Source of the DNA: Alcanivorax sp.
Lineage (GTDB): Bacteria; Pseudomonadota; Gammaproteobacteria; Pseudomonadales; Alcanivoracaceae
Assembly (NCBI GenBank): GCA_007135015.1
Contig: SLJS01000380.1
Span: forward strand, 1-8,094
Direction: 5' to 3'
DNA: 8,094 bases
This document shows, piece by piece, positions 5,802 through 8,094 of the stretch. Within the stretch, counting starts at the first letter, position 1; each line of letters starts with the position of its first letter. The notes under the pieces were generated by a model, which saw only the letters and a list, made by a program, of their open reading frames with translations, did not search any database and was not told the origin of the DNA. A program made the position numbers and the translations under genes.

Positions 5802-5915
5802 CCCGCCGCCGTTGGCGCGCCCCGGACGGGAACTGTCATTCCGGCAAGGGACGATGCACGGTACGGATGCGAACCACTGGAAACCCGCGCGGGAAATGCT
5901 CCGAGGTGCCCTGCC

Positions 5916-6878
5916 ATGCACAACACTACCCGATTGCTGTCACGCCATGAGGAGACCCTGCGTTCGCGCCGGGTACTGGTGGTCGATGGCGATGACAGCG
6001 CACTGGGGCGGCTGGAATGCGCCGGGCTGGTGGTGCATTCCGATCTGGCAACGGTCACCGCCGACCAGTGTGCCCCATGGCCGGAAGTGTCCGCGGATAC
6101 GGATCTGGTGGTGGTAATCCTCCCGCGTTCGCGCGAACGCCTGCGCCTGCTCCTTGCAGCGGTGGCCGCTCAGTTGTCCGCCCCCGTGGAATGCTGGCTT
6201 GTGGGCCCCGGCAAGGGCGGTATCCGCGGGGCACTGCCCGATTTTCGTGCCCGGGTGGCGGATGCGGGGCAACTCGACAGTGCCCGCCACTGCAAGCTCT
6301 ATTCGGGCAGTCTGCCGCCGGGCGAGCCGTTCCGGCCGGAAGCCTTCATGGATGCATTCCAGTGGGACCGTTTCCGGATCCACAGCCTTCCCGGGGTCTT
6401 CAGTCATGCCCGGCTGGACCCCGGCACGGCGCTGCTACTCGAGGAGCTTCAGGCCCGCCCGGTCTCGGGCCGGGTGCTCGACCTGGGCTGCGGTGCCGGC
6501 GTGCTGTCCGCCTGGCTGGCGGAACAGGGCTGCCGGGTCACCGCAGTGGACAGCAGCGCCACGGCCACCTGGTCCACCGGATACACCCTCTCGGCGAACG
6601 GACTGGAGGCGACGGTGCGAACCGCCGACGGCCTGCGGGACGGGCCCGCGGGGCTGGACGCCATCTGCACCAATCCTCCCTTCCACCGGGGCATGGAACA
6701 CGACCCCGGCGTGACCCGTGCCTGGATCGAACAGGCGCCGAAACATCTGCGTTCGGGCGGGGAACTGATCATGGTCGCCAATCAGGCCCTGCCCTATGGC
6801 GAGGTGCTGGCCCGGACCTTCAGCCGGCCGGAGGTGGTACGCGAGAACCGCTGGTTCCGGGTATGGAGAGCGAAATAG
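5916..6878 (+). CDS. rsmC: 16S rRNA (guanine(1207)-N2)-methyltransferase RsmC
   Basis: Methylates N2 of G1207 in 16S rRNA of the 30S subunit using SAM, in the cytoplasm. 320 aa against 343 in E. coli. RsmC has a duplicated fold. The N-terminal half (about 1-145) is a degenerate methyltransferase domain, including LVGPGKGGIRGA (95-106) and the DSARHCKLYSG phrase (121-131) matching E. coli DSARRCGLYFG. The catalytic half opens with SLPGVFSHARLDPGTALLL (157-175). It has SAM motif I DLGCGAGVLS (189-198), the acidic loop AVDSSA with D212, the TLSANG helix, and the N2-guanine signature NPPFHRGM (253-260). SGGELIMVAN (280-289) is also diagnostic. GAGGTG lies 7 nt before the chosen ATG. It is the sole gene between divergent slt and a convergent SDR gene. 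Its stop codon overlaps a hairpin. Confidence 0.95.
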   Translation: MHNTTRLLSRHEETLRSRRVLVVDGDDSALGRLECAGLVVHSDLATVTADQCAPWPEVSADTDLVVVILPRSRERLRLLLAAVAAQLSAPVECWLVGPGKGGIRGALPDFRARVADAGQLDSARHCKLYSGSLPPGEPFRPEAFMDAFQWDRFRIHSLPGVFSHARLDPGTALLLEELQARPVSGRVLDLGCGAGVLSAWLAEQGCRVTAVDSSATATWSTGYTLSANGLEATVRTADGLRDGPAGLDAICTNPPFHRGMEHDPGVTRAWIEQAPKHLRSGGELIMVANQALPYGEVLARTFSRPEVVRENRWFRVWRAK

Positions 6879-6895
6879 CGCCCCTTCGGGGCGCT
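6877..6895 (+). terminator. Stop-codon-overlapping hairpin at the rsmC 3' end
   Basis: AGCGCCCC-TTC-GGGGCGCT is a perfect 8-bp stem with a TTC triloop. The stem begins inside the rsmC stop codon TAG (6876-6878). The sequence after it is GTGCTCGG, so there is no U-tract. It may act as an mRNA 3'-end stabiliser or weak terminator rather than a standard intrinsic terminator. The same hairpin occurs inverted at 7079-7097. Confidence 0.5.
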
Positions 6896-7037
6896 GTGCT
6901 CGGCGGTCGGTAATCAGTGGTCGGACCACGGCAGCGGAAATGGGGGGTTACTCTGGCTTTTCCGGCGAACGCGTGATGCAAAAGGCAACTTTCTTCAGCT
7001 TCAGGCGCCGGGATCCGGGAAGGAATGCTTTCCTTCT

Positions 7038-7078
7038 GACCACCGACCACCGACCACCGACCACCGACCACCGACCAC
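7038..7078. repeat. Heptamer tandem repeat (GACCACC)
   Basis: Five perfect consecutive GACCACC units (7038-7072) are followed by a sixth partial unit, GACCAC (7073-7078). On the minus strand this reads as a GGTCGGT series. It leads straight into the hairpin at 7079. Short heptameric tandem repeats of this kind expand and contract by slippage. The interruption-free run suggests recent expansion relative to the degenerate heptads at 6905-6925. Confidence 0.9.
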
Positions 7079-7097
7079 AGCGCCCCGAAGGGGCGCT
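7079..7097 (-). terminator. Hairpin at the SDR gene 3' end
   Basis: On the minus strand the sequence AGCGCCCC-TTC-GGGGCGCT starts 2 nt after the stop codon of the SDR gene (TGA at 7100-7102). It is identical in sequence and orientation-to-gene to the hairpin after rsmC. The following bases are GTGGTCGG, with no U-tract. Read on the plus strand it is followed by TCTC, also a poor terminator tail. Confidence 0.5.
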
Positions 7098-7099
7098 TC

Positions 7100-8092
7100 T
7101 CATGCGCTGCGCAGCATTCCCTCTTCGCGCATCCATTTGATGCAGTCTTCCAGCATGACCTTAAGCGGTATGTCATTGTGAAAGTCCAGCTCCTCGACGG
7201 CGCGGTCGCCGACGGCGCGTACCCGTCCGGTGACCAGCGCCACCTTTTCCGGGGTCAGGTCCGGTTCGCGGTCGCTGAACAGGGAGAACAGCGGGTAGAG
7301 GTGTCCGGCGATCTTCAGCACCGGTGCGGGTACCGTGCGCTGCGGGGGCTTGCGCCCGAGCAGCCCGGCTATGGTCTGTGCCAGCTCCAGAAAGCTCGCT
7401 TCCACGCCGGCAAGGATATAGTTGTGCCCGGACCGGCCTTTCTCCAGGGCCGTGACATGGGCCCGGGCGACTTCATCCACATGGCAGAAGTTGCCGGCGC
7501 CGGGCGGCACGCCGGGCAGTCTGTTGCGGTCGATCAGCGAAATCATCTGTGACCAGTTATGGGTGTCGCCCGGGCCGATGATCCCGCAGGGATTGAGGAC
7601 CACCGCGTCCAGTCCCTGTCCGGTTCCGCGGCGCACTTCCTCTTCCGCCAGGAACTTGGTGCGGTTGTAGCCGATCCAGTCGCGCTGGGCCCGGGAAGGC
7701 GTTTCTTCGGTGATCGGGCCGGGCTGAATGCCCCAGGCGGAAATGGACGAGGTATGGATGAAGCGACCGGCGCCCTTTTCCAGGGCAGCATCCACCATGG
7801 CGGCAGTGCCCAGAACATTGTCCCGGTATTGCTGCTGGCGATGGCGGCGCCACATGCTGGTATTGCCGGCCACATGAAAGACGGCGTCCGGGTGCTCCGG
7901 CATGGCCGCGCGCAGCCGGTCCGGGTCATCCAGTGGCGCCGCCGTCGGGGTGGCGCCCAGCGCAAGCAGTCTGGCCGGGTCGGTCTCGGGCCGGTGCACG
8001 GCGGTGACCTTCCAGCCCTGTTCAATCAGCCGCGCGATGATCCGGCCGCCGAGAAAGCCGGTCCCGCCGGTTACGAAGGCATGTGCTGTCAT
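7100..8092 (-). CDS. Extended SDR, NAD-dependent epimerase/dehydratase-like
   Basis: 330 aa, the usual length of atypical or extended short-chain dehydrogenases. The N-terminal Rossmann motif TGGTGFLG is at residues 8-15, followed by the NADP-type region VHRPETD. HVAGNTSMW (73-81) matches the H-x-A-G cofactor loop. The catalytic set is S115/S116 in HTSSISAWG, Y142 and K146 in YNRTK, with N-P-C-G-I-I-G-P-G near 168-176. The C-terminal domain (about 225-330) defines substrate and resembles dihydroflavonol-4-reductase/HpnA-like proteins, so the substrate may be a sugar nucleotide, sterol or hopanoid-type lipid, or ketone; I cannot choose. The start at 8092 leaves only two bases in the window, so the ribosome binding site is unseen, but MTAHAFVTGGTGFLG is a typical N-terminus. 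The gene converges on rsmC. Confidence 0.88.
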   Translation of the reverse strand: MTAHAFVTGGTGFLGGRIIARLIEQGWKVTAVHRPETDPARLLALGATPTAAPLDDPDRLRAAMPEHPDAVFHVAGNTSMWRRHRQQQYRDNVLGTAAMVDAALEKGAGRFIHTSSISAWGIQPGPITEETPSRAQRDWIGYNRTKFLAEEEVRRGTGQGLDAVVLNPCGIIGPGDTHNWSQMISLIDRNRLPGVPPGAGNFCHVDEVARAHVTALEKGRSGHNYILAGVEASFLELAQTIAGLLGRKPPQRTVPAPVLKIAGHLYPLFSLFSDREPDLTPEKVALVTGRVRAVGDRAVEELDFHNDIPLKVMLEDCIKWMREEGMLRSA

Positions 8093-8094
8093 GG

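Larger units (their letters stand above)
5593..5915. other. Divergent intergenic region between slt and rsmC
   Basis: 323 bp with no supported gene. The part nearest slt is distinctly AT-richer (about 5655-5745) than the surrounding DNA, as expected for promoters. It includes the 8-bp palindrome GACCGGTC (5664-5671). The half nearest rsmC is GC-rich. Open frames through it are arginine-rich shadows without ribosome binding sites. The region presumably drives both genes. Confidence 0.6.
6877..7097. repeat. Inverted-repeat element between convergent rsmC and the SDR gene
   Basis: Perfect 22-nt inverted arms, each an 8-bp hairpin plus GTG, bound this 221-bp segment (6877-6898 and 7076-7097). 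Inside the left arm, degenerate heptads GGTCGGT-AATCAGT-GGTCGGA (6905-6925) face an inverted run of the same heptad on the right (7038-7078). The centre (about 6930-7037) is unique-looking, with AAGGA...TCCTT (about 7020-7035) as a small stem. No reading frame is supported. The arms and inner inverted heptads give it the form of a small non-autonomous repeat or MITE-like unit, but no target-site duplication is visible at the edges. Confidence 0.65.

Noticed and set aside
7038..7078. CRISPR-like interpretation of the heptamer repeats
   Set aside because: It is a pure head-to-tail 7-nt tandem repeat with no spacers.

Overview
The window is GC-rich, compactly coded bacterial chromosome. The gene set is ordinary proteobacterial housekeeping: rsmC, a soluble lytic transglycosylase, an Hsp20 chaperone behind a sigma-32-type promoter, two hotdog thioesterase-like proteins, a spermidine-synthase-like protein and an extended SDR. 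RsmC and the Slt-type transglycosylase point to Gammaproteobacteria. The GC-rich codon use and REP-like intergenic repeats would fit a halophilic or alkaliphilic lineage such as Ectothiorhodospiraceae or Halomonadaceae, but that placement is inference. No mobile-element protein, tRNA, rRNA or CRISPR array is visible.

Layout. Positions 1-436 hold no gene I can support. This stretch has short tandem and inverted repeats and a pair of opposed REP-like palindromes (332-427). A minus-strand terminator (437-466) closes hsp20 (493-1032). hsp20 has a strong Shine-Dalgarno and a very good heat-shock promoter (1077-1105). Upstream of that promoter, and filling the whole gap to the stop codon of the next minus-strand gene (a DUF4442-type hotdog protein, 1386-1862), lies an array of about eleven short hairpins (1108-1385). 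A 153-bp divergent promoter region follows. Then comes a plus-strand pair: a TesB-like double-hotdog thioesterase (2016-2825) and a spermidine-synthase/methyltransferase-fold protein (2846-3598), 20 bp apart and probably one operon. They converge on slt (3616-5592, minus) with 17 bp between. A 323-bp divergent region separates slt from rsmC (5916-6878, plus). rsmC converges on an SDR-family NAD-dependent epimerase/dehydratase-like gene (7100-8092, minus). Between these two lies an inverted-repeat element (6877-7097) carrying a heptamer tandem array.

The proteins are conventional. The most interesting part is the 1108-1385 array. About eleven palindromes of 13-23 nt have different stem sequences but are separated by a near-constant 9-nt linker. 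The linker reads TTCCNGCAC on the left and flips to its reverse complement on the right, so the whole element is a large two-fold-symmetric structure. Units at mirror positions keep their loops, while at least one pair has entirely different yet still self-complementary stems. That suggests hairpin structure is maintained while sequence drifts. The element sits exactly between a stop codon and a heat-shock promoter. The second non-coding element (6877-7097) gives both convergent genes the same hairpin directly after their stop codons.
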